Shown one piece after another: positions 11,892-24,920 of a stretch of 64,000 nt of DNA (position 1 is its first letter; each line of letters opens with the position of its first letter). The stretch comes from Metallyticus violacea. Taxonomy: Eukaryota > Arthropoda > Insecta > Mantodea > Metallyticidae. The notes beneath the pieces are model-generated. The model was not told the DNA's origin. It did not search any database and saw nothing but the letters and a program-made list of their open reading frames with translations. The stretch is from NCBI GenBank assembly GCA_030762175.1, contig JAUJEO010000019.1:3602001-3666000 (forward strand), read 5' to 3'. The position numbers and the translations under genes were made by a program.

Positions 11892-14109
11892 TGAGGCTAT
11901 CAAACTAGTATAATGAAACAGAACAAGTTATCTCAAACAAGAACGGAAAAAAAGTGATTCTAACGACGTTTCCAAACTTCGAAAAAAAATTTTTTTCTTT
12001 TCGAGATTCTTTGCGCATAATATGCTTTTCTGAGGCAATCAAACTACTATAATGAAAGAGAACCAGTTTTTTTCTCAAATAAGAACGGAAAAAAGTGATT
12101 TAAACGACGTTTCAGAACTTCGAAAAAATTTTTTTTCTTTTGGAGATTCTTTGCGCATAATATGCTTTACTGAGGCTATCAAACTAGTATAATGAAAGAG
12201 AACCAGTTATCTCAAATAAGAACGGAAAAAAGTGATTCAAACGACGTTTCCAAACTTGGAAAAAATTTTTTTTTCTTTTCGAGATTCTTTGCCCATAATA
12301 TGCTTTACTGAGGCTATCAAACTAGTATAATGAAAGAGAACCAGTTATCTCAAATAAGAACGGAAAAAAAGTGATACAAACGAAGTTTCCAAACTTCAAA
12401 AAAAATTTTTTTTCTTTTCGACATTCTTTGGGCATAATATGCTTTTCTGAGGCTATCAAACTAGTATAATGAAAGAGAACCAGTTATCTCAAACAAGAAC
12501 GGAAAAAAAGTGATTTTAAAGAAGTATACAAACATCGAAAAAAAATTTTCTTCTTTTCGAGATTCTTTGCGCATAATATGCTTTTCTGGGGCTATCAAAC
12601 TAGTATAATGAAAGAGAACCAGTTATCTCAAATAAGAAGGGAAAAAAAGTGATTCTAACGAAGTGTCCAAACTTCGAAAAAAAATTTTTTTCTTTTCGAG
12701 ATTCTTTGCGCATAATATGCTTTACTGAGGATATCAAACTAGTATAATGAAAGAGAACCAGTTATCTCAAATAAGAACGAAAAAAAGTGATTCAAACGAA
12801 GTTTCCAAACTTCGAAAAAAAATTGTTTTCTTTTCGAGATTCTTTGCGCATAATATGATTTTCTGAGGCTATCAAACTACTATAATGAAAGAGAACCAGT
12901 TATCTCAAATAAGAACGGAAAAAAGTGACACAAACGACGTTTCCAAACTTCGAAAAAAATTTTTTTTCTTTTCGAGATTCTTTGCGCATAATATGCTTTA
13001 CTGAGGCTATCAAACTAGTATAATGAAAGAGAACCAGTTATCTCAAATAAGAACGGAAAAAAAGTGATTCTAACGAAGTTTCCAAACTTCGAAAAATTTT
13101 TTTTTCTTTTCGAGATTCTTTGCGCATAATATTCTTTTCTGAGGCTATCAAAGTAGTATAATGAAAGAGAACCAGTTATCTCAAATAAGAACGGAAAAAA
13201 AGTGATTCTAACGAAGTTTCCAAACTTCGAAAAAAATTTTTTTTCTTTTCGAGATTCTTTGCGCATAATATGCTTTACTGATGCTATCAAACTAGTATAA
13301 TGAAAGAGAACCAGTTATCTCAAATTAGAACGGAAAAAAAGTGATTCAAACGACGTTTCCAAACTTCGAAAAAAATTTTTTTTCTTTTCGAGATTCTTTG
13401 CGCATAATATGCTTTACTGAGGCTATCAAACTAGTATAATGAAAGAGAACCAGTTATCTCAAATAAGAACGGAAAAAAGTGATTGAAACGACGTTTCCAA
13501 ACTTCGAAAAAAATTTTTTTTCTTTTCGAGATTCTTTGCGCATAATATGCTTTACTGAGGCTATCAAACTAGTAATATGAAAGAGAACCAGTTATCTCAA
13601 ATAAGAACGGAAAAAAAGTGATTCTAACGAAGTTTCCAAACTTCGAAAAAAATTTTTTTTCTTTTCGAGATTCTTTGCGCATAATATGCTTTTCTGAGGC
13701 TATCAAAGTAGTATAATGAAAGAGAACCAGTTATCTCAAATAAGAACCGAAAAAAATTATTCTAACGAATTTTCCAAACTTCGAAATACATTTTTTTTCT
13801 TTTCGAGATTCTTTGCGCATAATATGCTTTTCTGAGGCTATCAAACTAGTATAATGAAAGAGAACCAGTTATCTCAAATAAGAAAGGAAAAAAAGTGATT
13901 CTAACGAAGTTTCCAAACTACGAAAATTTTTTTTTTCTTTTCGAGATTCTTTGCGCATAATATGCTTTTCTGAGGCTATCAAACTAGTATAATGAAAGAA
14001 AACCAGTTAACTCAAATAAGAATGGAAAAAAAGTGATTCTAAGAAAGTTTCTAAGCTTCGAAAAAAATTTTTTTTCATTTCGAGATTCTTTGCGCATAAT
14101 ATGCTTTTC
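11892..14109 (+). repeat. 2218-bp higher-order unit, copy 1 (16 monomers)
   Basis: The order is I-J-K-L-M-N-O-P-Q-S-T-U-A. J lies at 12063, S at 13571 and A at 14053. Copy 2 follows directly with the same shift at every anchor (J 14281, S 15789, A 16271). GAGGATATC after the N monomer is shared by the two copies (near 12729 and 14947) and is rare elsewhere. Confidence 0.85.
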
Positions 14110-16327
14110 TGAGGCTATCAAACTAGTATAATGAAACAGAACAAGTTATCTCAAACAAGAACGGAAAAAAAGTGATTCTAACGACGTTTCCAAAGTTCGA
14201 AAAAAAATTTTTTTCTTTTCGAGATTCTTTGCGCATAATATGCTTTTCTGAGGCAATCAAACTACTATAATGAAAGAGAACCAGTTTTTTTCTCAAATAA
14301 GAACGGAAAAAAGTGATTTAAACGACGTTTCAGAACTTCGAAAAAATTTTTTTTCTTTTGGAGATTCTTTGCGCATAATATGCTTTACTGAGGCTATCAA
14401 ACTAGTATAATGAAAGAGAACCAGTTATCTCAAATAAGAACGGAAAAAAGTGATTCAAACGACGTTTCCAAACTTGGAAAAAATTTTTTTTTCTTTTCGA
14501 GATTCTTTGCCCATAATATGCTTTACTGAGGCTATCAAACTAGTATAATGAAAGAGAACCAGTTATCTCAAATAAGAACGGAAAAAAAGTGATACAAACG
14601 AAGTTTCCAAACTTCAAAAAAAATTTTTTTTCTTTTCGACATTCTTTGGGCATAATATGCTTTTCTGAGGCTATCAAACTAGTATAATGAAAGAGAACCA
14701 GTTATCTCAAACAAGAACGGAAAAAAAGTGATTTTAAAGAAGTATACAAACATCGAAAAAAAATTTTCTTCTTTTCGAGATTCTTTGCGCATAATATGCT
14801 TTTCTGGGGCTATCAAACTAGTATAATGAAAGAGAACCAGTTATCTCAAATAAGAAGGGAAAAAAAGTGATTCTAACGAAGTGTCCAAACTTCGAAAAAA
14901 AATTTTTTTCTTTTCGAGATTCTTTGCGCATAATATGCTTTACTGAGGATATCAAACTAGTATAATGAAAGAGAACCAGTTATCTCAAATAAGAACGAAA
15001 AAAAGTGATTCAAACGAAGTTTCCAAACTTCGAAAAAAAATTGTTTTCTTTTCGAGATTCTTTGCGCATAATATGATTTTCTGAGGCTATCAAACTACTA
15101 TAATGAAAGAGAACCAGTTATCTCAAATAAGAACGGAAAAAAGTGACACAAACGACGTTTCCAAACTTCGAAAAAATTTTTTTTTCTTTTCGAGATTCTT
15201 TGCGCATAATATGCTTTACTGAGGCTATCAAACTAGTATAATGAAAGAGAACCAGTTATCTCAAATAAGAACGGAAAAAAAGTGATTCTAACGAAGTTTC
15301 CAAACTTCGAAAAATTTTTTTTTCTTTTCGAGATTCTTTGCGCATAATATTCTTTTCTGAGGCTATCAAAGTAGTATAATGAAAGAGAACCAGTTATCTC
15401 AAATAAGAACGGAAAAAAAGTGATTCTAACGAAGTTTCCAAACTTCGAAAAAAATTTTTTTTCTTTTCGAGATTCTTTGCGCATAATATGCTTTACTGAT
15501 GCTATCAAACTAGTATAATGAAAGAGAACCAGTTATCTCAAATTAGAACGGAAAAAAAGTGATTCAAACGACGTTTCCAAACTTCGAAAAAAATTTTTTT
15601 TCTTTTCGAGATTCTTTGCGCATAATATGCTTTACTGAGGCTATCAAACTAGTATAATGAAAGAGAACCAGTTATCTCAAATAAGAACGGAAAAAAGTGA
15701 TTGAAACGACGTTTCCAAACTTCGAAAAAAATTTTTTTTCTTTTCGAGATTCTTTGCGCATAATATGCTTTACTGAGGCTATCAAACTAGTAATATGAAA
15801 GAGAACCAGTTATCTCAAATAAGAACGGAAAAAAAGTGATTCTAACGAAGTTTCCAAACTTCGAAAAAAATTTTTTTTCTTTTCGAGATTCTTTGCGCAT
15901 AATATGCTTTTCTGAGGCTATCAAAGTAGTATAATGAAAGAGAACCAGTTATCTCAAATAAGAACCGAAAAAAATTATTCTAACGAATTTTCCAAACTTC
16001 GAAATACATTTTTTTTCTTTTCGAGATTCTTTGCGCATAATATGCTTTTCTGAGGCTATCAAACTAGTATAATGAAAGAGAACCAGTTATCTCAAATAAG
16101 AAAGGAAAAAAAGTGATTCTAACGAAGTTTCCAAACTACGAAAATTTTTTTTTTCTTTTCGAGATTCTTTGCGCATAATATGCTTTTCTGAGGCTATCAA
16201 ACTAGTATAATGAAAGAAAACCAGTTAACTCAAATAAGAATGGAAAAAAAGTGATTCTAAGAAAGTTTCTAAGCTTCGAAAAAAATTTTTTTTCATTTCG
16301 AGATTCTTTGCGCATAATATGCTTTTC
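14110..16327 (+). repeat. 2218-bp higher-order unit, copy 2
   Basis: It starts inside the tail of an A monomer that switches to the GAAACAGAAC (I) form near 14135. It ends where the A tail is followed instead by GAAAGAGAACC. By eye it differs from copy 1 at only scattered single positions, for example CCAAAGTTCG near 14194 against CCAAACTTCG. Confidence 0.85.
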
Positions 16328-19300
16328 TGAGGCTATCAAACTAGTATAATGAAAGAGAACCAGTTATCTCAAATAAGAACGGAAAAAAGTGATTCAAACG
16401 ACGTTTCCAAACTTCGAAAAACAATTTTTTTCTTTTCGAGATTCTTTGCGCATAATATGCTTTACTGAGGCTATCAAACTAGTATAATGAAAGAGAACCA
16501 TTTATCTCAAATAATAACGGGAAAAAAGTGATTCAAACGAAGTTTCCAAACTTCGAAAAAAAATTTTTTTCTTTTCGAGATTCTTTGCGCATAATATGCT
16601 CTTCTGATTCTATAAAACAAGTATAATGAAAGAGAACCAGTTATCTCAAATAAGAACGGAAAAAAAGTGATTCTAACGAAGTTTCCAAACTTCGAAAAAA
16701 ATTTTTTTTCTTTTCGAGATTCTTTGCGCATAATATGCTTTTCTGAGGCTATCAAACCAGTATAATGAAAGAGAACCAGTTAGCTCAAATAAGAACGGAA
16801 AAAAAGTGATTCTGACGAAGTTTCCAAACTTCAAAAAAAATTTTTTTTCTTTTCGAGATTCTTTGCGCATAAAATGCTTCTCTGAGGCTTTCAAACTAGT
16901 ATAATGAAAGAGAACCAGTTATGTCAAACAAGAACGGAAAAAAAGTGATATAAACGACGTTTCCAAACTTCGAAAAAAATTTTTCTTCTTTTCGAGATTC
17001 TTTGCGCATAATATGCTTTTCTGAGTCTATCAAACTAGTATAATGAAAGTGAACCAGTTATCTCAAATAAGAACGGAAAAAAGTGATTCAAACGACGTTT
17101 CCAAACTTCGAAAAATTTATTTTTTCTTTTCGAGATTTTTTGCGCATAATATGCTTTACTGAAGCTATCAAACTAGTATAATGAAAGAGAACCAGTTATC
17201 TCAAATAAGAACGGAAAAAAAGTGATTCTAACGAAGTTTCCAAACTTCGAAAAAAATTTTTCTTCTTTTCGAGATTCTTTGCGCATAATATTCTTCTCTG
17301 AGGCTATCAAACTAGTATAATGAAAGAGAACAAGTTATCTGAAACAAGAACGGAAAAAAAGTGATTATAACGAAGTTTCCAAACTTCGAAAAAAATTTTT
17401 TTTCTTTTCGAGATTCTTTGCGCATAATATGCTTTTCTGAGGCTATCAAACTGTATAATGAAAGAGAACTAGTTATCTCAAATAAGAACGGATAAAAGTG
17501 ATTCTAACGACGTTTCCAAACTTCGAAAAAAATTTTTCTTCTTTTCGAGATTCTTTGCGCATAATATGCTTTACTGAGGCTATCAAACTAGTAATATGAA
17601 AGAGAACTAGTTATCTCAAATAAGAACGGAAAAAAAGTGATTCTAACGAAGTTTCCAAACTTCGAAAAAAATTTTTTTTCTTTTCGAGATTCTTTGCGCA
17701 TAATATGCTTTTCTGAGGCTATCAAAGTAGTATAATGAAAGAGAACCAGTTATCTCAAATAAGAACCGAAAAAAATTATTCTAACGAATTTTCCAAACTT
17801 CGAAATACATTTTTTTTTCTTTTCGAGATTCTTTGCGCATAATATGCTTTTCTGAGGCTATCAAACTAGTATAATGAAAGAGAACCAGTTATCTCAAATA
17901 AGAAAGGAAAAAAAGTGATTCTAACGAAGTTTCCAAACTACGAAAATTTTTTTTTTCTTTTCGAGATTCTTTGCGCATAATATGCTTTTCTGAGGCTATC
18001 AAACTAGTATAATGAAAGAAAACCAGTTAACTCAAATAAGAATGGAAAAAAAGTGATTCTAAGAAAGTTTCTAAGCTTCGAAAAAAATTTTTTTTCATTT
18101 CGAGATTCTTTGCGCATAATATGCTTTTCTGAGGCTATCAAACTAGTATAATGAAAGAGAACCAGTTATCTCAAATAAGAACGGAAAAAAGTGATTCAAA
18201 CGACGTTTCCAAACTTCGAAAAACAATTTTTTTCTTTTCGAGATTCTTTGCGCATAATATGCTTTACTGAGGCTATCAAACTAGTATAATGAAAGAGAAC
18301 CATTTATCTCAAATAATAACGGGAAAAAAGTGATTCAAACGAAGTTTCCAAACTTCGAAAAAAAATTTTTTTCTTTTCGAGATTCTTTGCGCATAATATG
18401 CTCTTCTGATTCTATAAAACAAGTATAATGAAAGAGAACCAGTTATCTCAAATAAGATCGGAAAAAAAGTGATTCTAACGAAGTTTCCAAACTTCGATAA
18501 AAATTTTTTTTCTTTTCGAGATTCTTTGCGCATAATATGCTTTACTGAGGCTATCAAACTAGCCTAATGAAAGAGAACCAGTTATCTCAAATAAGAACGG
18601 AAAAAAAGTGATTCTAACGAAGTTTCCAAACTTCAAAAAAAATTTTTTTTCTTTTCGAGATTCTTTGCGCATAAAATGCTTCTCTGAGGCTATCAAACTA
18701 GTATAATGAAAGAGAACCAGTTATCTCAAACAAGAACGGAAAAAAAGTGATATAAACGACGTTTCCAAACTTCGAAAAAATTTTTCTTCTTTTCGAGATT
18801 CTTTGCGCATAATATGCTTTTCTGAGTCTATCAAACTAGTATAATGAAAGTGAACCAGTTATCTCAAATAAGAACGGAAAAAAGTGATTCAAACGACGTT
18901 TCCAAACTTCGAAAAATTTATTTTTTCTTTTCGAGATTTTTTGCGCATAATATGCTTTACTGAAGCTATCAAACTAGTATAATGAAAGAGAACCAGTTAT
19001 CTCAAATAAGAACGGAAAAAAAGTGATTCTAACGAAGTTTCCAAACTTCGAAAAAAATTTTTCTTCTTTTCGAGATTCTTTGCGCATAATATTCTTCTCT
19101 GAGGCTATCAAACTAGTATAATGAAAGAGAACAAGTTATCTCAAACAAGAACGGAAAAAAAGTGATTAAAACGAAGTTTCCAAACTTCGAAAAAAATTTT
19201 TTTTCTTTTCGAGATTCTTTGCGCATAATATGCTTTTCTGAGGCTATCAAACTGTATAATGAAAGAGAACTAGTTATCTCAAATAAGAACGGAAAAAAGT

Positions 19301-19340
19301 GATTCTAACGACGTTTCCAAACTTCGAAAAAAATTTTTCT
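15739..19340 (+). repeat. 1.80-kb tandem pair (13 monomers per copy)
   Basis: S at 15789 and 17590, A at 16271 and 18073, and B near 16511 and 18313 are shifted by 1801-1802 bp. The first copy spans about 15739-17539 and the second about 17540-19340. At the junction a monomer with the TTTTTCTTC tract runs into GCTTTACTGAGG and then S. The first copy also matches 1-1340 at a shift of 16214 bp, except that the C-type monomer of 480-545 is replaced by a D-type one at 16640-16760. Confidence 0.8.
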
Positions 19341-22300
19341 TCTTTTCGAGATTCTTTGCGCATAATATGCTTCTCTGAGGCTATCAAACTAGTATAATGA
19401 AACAGAACAAGTTATCTCAAACAAGAACGGAAAAAAAGTGATTCTAACGAAGTTTCCAAACTTCGAAAAAAATTTTTTTTCTTTTCGAGATTCTTTGCGC
19501 ATAATATGCTTTTCTGAGGCTACCAAACTGTATAATGAAAGAGAACTAGTTATCTCAAATAAGAACAGAAAAAAGTGATTCTAACGAAGTTTCCAAACTT
19601 CGAAAAAAATTTTTCTTCTTTTCGAGATTCTTTGCGCATAATATGCTTTTCTGAGTCTATCAAACTAGTATAATGAAAGTGAACCAGTTATCTCAAATAA
19701 GAACGGAAAAAAGTGATTCAAACGACGTTTCCAAACTTCGAAAAATTTTTTTTTTCTTTTCGAGATTTTTTGCGCATAATATGCTTTACTGAGGCTATCA
19801 AACTAGTATAATGAAAGAGAACCAGTTATCTCAAATAAGAACGGAAAAAAAGTGATTCTAACGAAGTTTCCAAACTTCGAAAAAAATTTTTCTTCTTTTC
19901 GAGATTCTTTGCGCATAATATTCTTCTCTGAGGCTATCAAACTAGTATAATGTAAGAGAACAAGTTATCTCAAACAAGAACGGAAAAAAAGTGATTCTAA
20001 CGAAGTTTCCAAACTTCGAAAAAAATTTTTTTTCTTTTCGAGATTCTTTGCGCATAATATGCTTTTCTGAGGCTATCAAACTGTATAATGAAAGAGAACT
20101 AGTTATCTCAAATAAGAACGGAAAAAAGTGATTCTAACGACGTTTCAAAACTTCGAAAAAAATTTTTCTTCTTTTCGAGATTCTTTGCGCATAATATGCT
20201 TCTCTGAGGCTATCAAACTAGTATAATGAAACAGAACAAGTTATCTCAAACAAGAACGGAAAAAAAGTGATTCTAACGACGTTTCCAAACTTCGAAAAAA
20301 ATTTTTTTTCTTTTCGAGATTCTTTGCGCATAATATGCTTTTCTGAGGCTATCAAACTACTATAATGAAAGAGAACCAGTTTTTTTCTCAAATAAGAACG
20401 GAAAAAAGTGATTTAAACGACGTTTCAGAACTTCGAAAAAATTTTTTTTCTTTTGGAGATTCTTTGCGCATAATATGCTTTACTGAGGCTATCAAACTAG
20501 TATAATGAAAGAGAACCAGTTATCTCAAATAAGAACGGAAAAAAGTGATTCAAACGACGTTTCCAAACTTCGAAAAAAATTTTTTTTCTTTTCGAGATTC
20601 TTTGCGCATAATATGCTTTACTGAGGCTATCAAACTAGTATAATGAAAGAGAACCAGTTATCTCAAATAAGAACGGAAAAAAGTGATTTAAACGACGTTT
20701 CCAAACTTCGAAAAAAAATTTTTTTCTTTTCGAGATTCTTTGCGCATAATATGCTTTTCTGAGGCTATCAAACTAGTATAATGAAAGAGAACCAGTTATC
20801 TCAAATAAGAACGGAAAAAAGTGATTCAAACGACGTTTCCAAACTTGGAAAAAATTTTTTTTTCTTTTCGAGATTCTTTGCGCATAATATGCTTTACTGA
20901 GGCTATCAAACTAGTATAATGAAAGAGAACCAGTTATCTCAAATAAGAACGGAAAAAAAGTGATACAAACGAAGTTTCCAAACTTCAAAAAAAATTTTTT
21001 TTCTTTTCGACATTCTTTGCGCATAATATGCTTTTCTGAGGCTATCAAACTAGTATAATGAAAGAGAACCAGTTATCTCAAACAAGAACGGAAAAAAAGT
21101 GATTTTAAAGAAGTATACAAACATCGAAAAAAAATTTTCTTCTTTTCGAGATTCTTTGCGCATAATATGCTTTTCTGGGGCTATCAAACTAGTATAATGA
21201 AAGAGAACCAGTTATCTCAAATAAGAAGGGAAAAAAAGTGATTCTAACGAAGTGTCCAAACTTCGAAAAAAAATTTTTTTCTTTTCGAGATTCTTTGCGC
21301 ATAATATGCTTTACTGAGGCTATCAAACTAGTATAATGAAAGAGAACCAGTTATCTCAAATAAGAACGGAAAAAAAGTGATTCAAACGAAGTTTCCAAAC
21401 TTCGAAAAAAAATTGTTTTCTTTTCGAGATTCTTTGCGCATAATATGATTTTCTGAGGCTATCAAACTACTATAATGAAAGAGAACCAGTTATCTCAAAT
21501 AAGAACGGAAAAAAGTGACACAAACGACGTTTCCAAACTTCGAAAAAAATTTTTTTTCTTTTCGAGATTCTTTGCGCATAATATGCTTTACTGAGGCTAT
21601 CAAACTAGTATAATGAAAGAGAACCAGTTATCTCAAATAAGAACGGAAAAAAAGTGATTCTAACGAAGTTTCCAAACTTCGAAAAAATTTTTTTTCTTTT
21701 CGAGATTCTTTGCGCATAATATGCTTTTCTGAGGCTATCAAAGTAGTATAATGAAAGAGAACCAGTTATCTCAAATAAGAACGGAAAAAAAGTGATTCTA
21801 ACGAACTTTCCAAACTTCGAAAAAAATTTTTTTTCTTTTCGAGATTCTTTGCGCATAATATGCTTTACTGATGCTATCAAACTAGTATAATGAAAGAGAA
21901 CCAGTTATCTCAAATTAGAACGGAAAAAAAGTGATTCAAACGACGTTTCCAAACTTCGAAAAAAATTTTTTTTCTTTTCGAGATTCTTTGCGCATAATAT
22001 GCTTTACTGAGGCTATCAAACTAGTATAATGAAAGAGAACCAGTTATCTCAAATAAGAACGGAAAAAAGTGATTGAAACGACGTTTCCAAACTTCGAAAA
22101 AATTTTTTTTTCTTTTCGAGATTCTTTGCGCATAATATGCTTTACTGAGGCTATCAAACTAGTAATATGAAAGAGAACCAGTTATCTCAAATAAGAACGG
22201 AAAAAAAGTGATTCTAACGAAGTTTCCAAACTTCGAAAAAAATTTTTTTTCTTTTCGAGATTCTTTGCGCATAATATGCTTTTCTGAGGCTATCAAAGTA

Positions 22301-22842
22301 GTATAATAAAAGAGAACGAGTTATCTCAAATAAGAACCGAAAAAAATTATTCTAACGAATTTTCCAAACTTCGAAATACATTTTTTTTCTTTTCGAGATT
22401 CTTTGCGCATAATATGCTTTTCTGAGGCTATCAAACTAGTATAATGAAAGAGAACCAGTTATCTCAAATAAGAAAGGAAAAAAAGTGATTCTAACGAAGT
22501 TTCCAAACTACGAAAAATTTTTTTTTCTTTTCGAGATTCTTTGCGCATAATATGCTTTTCTGAGGCTATCAAACCAGTATAATGAAAGAGAACCAGTTAG
22601 CTCAAATAAGAACGGAAAAAAAGTGATTCTAACGAAGTTTCCAAACTTCAAAAAAAATTTTTTTTCTTTTCGAGATTCTTTGCGCATAAAATGCTTCTCT
22701 GAGGCTATCAAACTAGTATAATGAAAGAGAACCAGTTATCTCAAACAAGAACGGAAAAAAAGTGATTTAAACGAAGTTTCCAAACTTCGAAAAAAATTTT
22801 TCTTCTTTTCGAGATTCTTTGCGCATAATATGCTTTTCTGAG
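18017..22842 (+). repeat. 4.8-kb block, second copy (partner 1-4689)
   Basis: It is the same series as the start of the window: A-B-C-E-F-G-H-I-G-H-I-J-K-L-M-N-O-P-Q-R-S-T-U-D. It retains one monomer that 1-4689 lacks (about 19590-19730, with GAGTCTATC and GAAAGTGAACC). Very specific variants are shared, such as AATGTAAGAG (1797/19950) and AATAAAAGAGAACGAG (4153/22306), which supports copying as a block. Confidence 0.85.
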
Positions 22843-24360
22843 TCTATCAAACTAGTATAATGAAAGTGAACCAGTTATCTCAAATAAGAACGGAAAAAAG
22901 TGATTCAAACGACGTTTCCAAACTTCGAAAAATTTTTTTTTTCTTTTCGAGATTTTTTGCGCATAATATGCTTTACTGAAGCTATCAAACTAGTATAATG
23001 AAAGAGAACCAGTTATCTCAAATAAGAACGGAAAAAAAGTGATTCTAACGAAGTTTCCAAACTTCGAAAAAAATTTTTCTTCTTTTCGAGATTCTTTGCG
23101 CATAATATTCTTCTCTGAGGCTATCAAACTAGTATAATGAAAGAGAACAAGTTATCTCAAACAAGAACGGAAAAAAAGTGATTCTAACAAAGTTTCCAAA
23201 CTTCGAAAAAATTTTTTTTTTTTTCGAGATTCTTTGCGCATAATATGCTTTTCTGAGGCTATCAAACTGTATAATGAAAGAGAACTAGTTATCTCAAATA
23301 AGAACGGAAAAAAGTGATTCTAACGACGTTTCCAAACTTCGAAAAAAATTTTTCTTCTTTTCGAGATTCTTTGCGCATAATATGCTTCTCTGAGGCTATC
23401 AAACTAGTATAATGAAACAGAACAAGTTATCTCAAACAAGAACGGAAAAAAAGTGGTTCTAACGAAGTTTCCAAACTTCGAAAAAAATTTTTTTTCTTTT
23501 CGAGATTCTTTGCGCATAATATGCTTTTCTGAGGCTACCAAACTGTATAATGAAAGAGAACTAGTTATCTCAAATAAGAACAGAAAAAAGTGATTCTAAC
23601 GACGTTTCCAAACTTCGAAAAAAAATTTTTTTCTTTTCGAGATTCTTTGCGCATAATATGCTTTTCTGAGGCTATCAAACTACTATAATGAAAGAGAACC
23701 AGTTTTTTTCTCAAATAAGAACGGAAAAAAGTGATTTAAACGACGTTTCAGAACTTCGAAAATTTTTTTTTTCTTTTGGAGATTCTTTGCGCATAATATG
23801 CTTTACTGAGGCTATCAAACTAGTATAATGAAAAAGAACCAGTTATCTCAAATAAGAACGGAAAAAAGTGATTCAAACGACGTTTCCAACTTCGAAAAAA
23901 AATTTTTTTCTTTTCGAGATTCTTTGCGCATAATATGCTTTACTGAGGCTATCAAACTAGTATAATGAAAGAGAACCAGTTATCTCAAATAAGAACGGAA
24001 AAAAGTGATTTAAACGACGTTTCCAAACTTCGAAAAAAAATTTTTTTCTTTTCGAGATTCTTTGCGCATAATATGCTTTTCTGAGGCTATCAAACTAGTA
24101 TAATGAAAGAGAACCAGTTATCTCAAATAAGAACGGAAAAAAGTGATTCAAACGACGTTTCCAAACTTGGAAAAAAATTTTTTTTCTTTTCGAGATTCTT
24201 TGCGCATAATATGCTTTACTGAGGCTATCAAACTAGTATAATGAAAGAGAACCAGTTATCTCAAATAAGAACGGAAAAAAAGTGATACAAACGAAGTTTC
24301 CAAACTTCAAAAAAAATTTTTTTTCTTTTCGACATTCTTTGCGCATAATATGCTTTTCTG
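22843..24360 (+). repeat. Mixed block resembling 18.8-21.1 kb
   Basis: F, G, H, I, J (23699), K and L occur in the usual order. J is 3323 bp (24 monomers) after the J at 20376. The opening F monomer shares ACTGAAGC with 18960 but the long T-tract with 19745, so it mixes two parents. Private changes include AACAAAG near 23188 and a one-base loss (TTTCCAACTTCG) near 23885. Confidence 0.65.
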
Positions 24361-24920
24361 AGGCTATCAAACTAGTATAATGAAAGACAACCAGTTATCT
24401 CAAACAAGAACGGAAAAAAAGTGATTTTAAAGAAGTTTACAAACATTGAAAAAAAATTTTCTTCTTTTCGAGATTCTTTGCGCATAATATGCTTTTCTGG
24501 GGCTATCAAACTAGTATAATGAAAGAGAACCAGTTATCTCAAATAAGAACGGAAAAAAAGTGATTCTAACGAAGTTTCCAAACTTCGAAAAAAAAATTTT
24601 TTCTTTTCGAGATTCTTTGCGCATAATATGCTTTACTGAGGCTATCAAACTAGTATAATGAAAGAGAACCAGTTATCTCAAACAAGAACGGAAAAAAAGT
24701 GATTTTAAAGAAGTTTACAAACATCGAAAAAAAATTTTCTTCTTTTCGAGATTCTTTGCGCATAATATGCTTTTCTGGGGCTATCAAACTAGTATAATGA
24801 AAGAGAACCAGTTATCTCAAATAAGAACGGAAAAAAAGTGATTCTAACGAAGTTTCCAAACTTCGAAAAAAAATTTTTTTCTTTTCGAGATTCTTTGCGC
24901 ATAATATGCTTTACTGAGGC
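24361..24920 (+). repeat. 278-bp tandem duplication (2 monomers) with two M monomers
   Basis: GTGATTTTAAAGAAG occurs at 24421 and 24699, exactly 278 bp apart. Each M is followed by a TCTGGGGCT tail and an ordinary monomer. Other blocks have one M. The copies already differ slightly: ACATTGAAA against ACATCGAAA, and GAAAGACAACC against GAAAGAGAACC. Confidence 0.8.
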
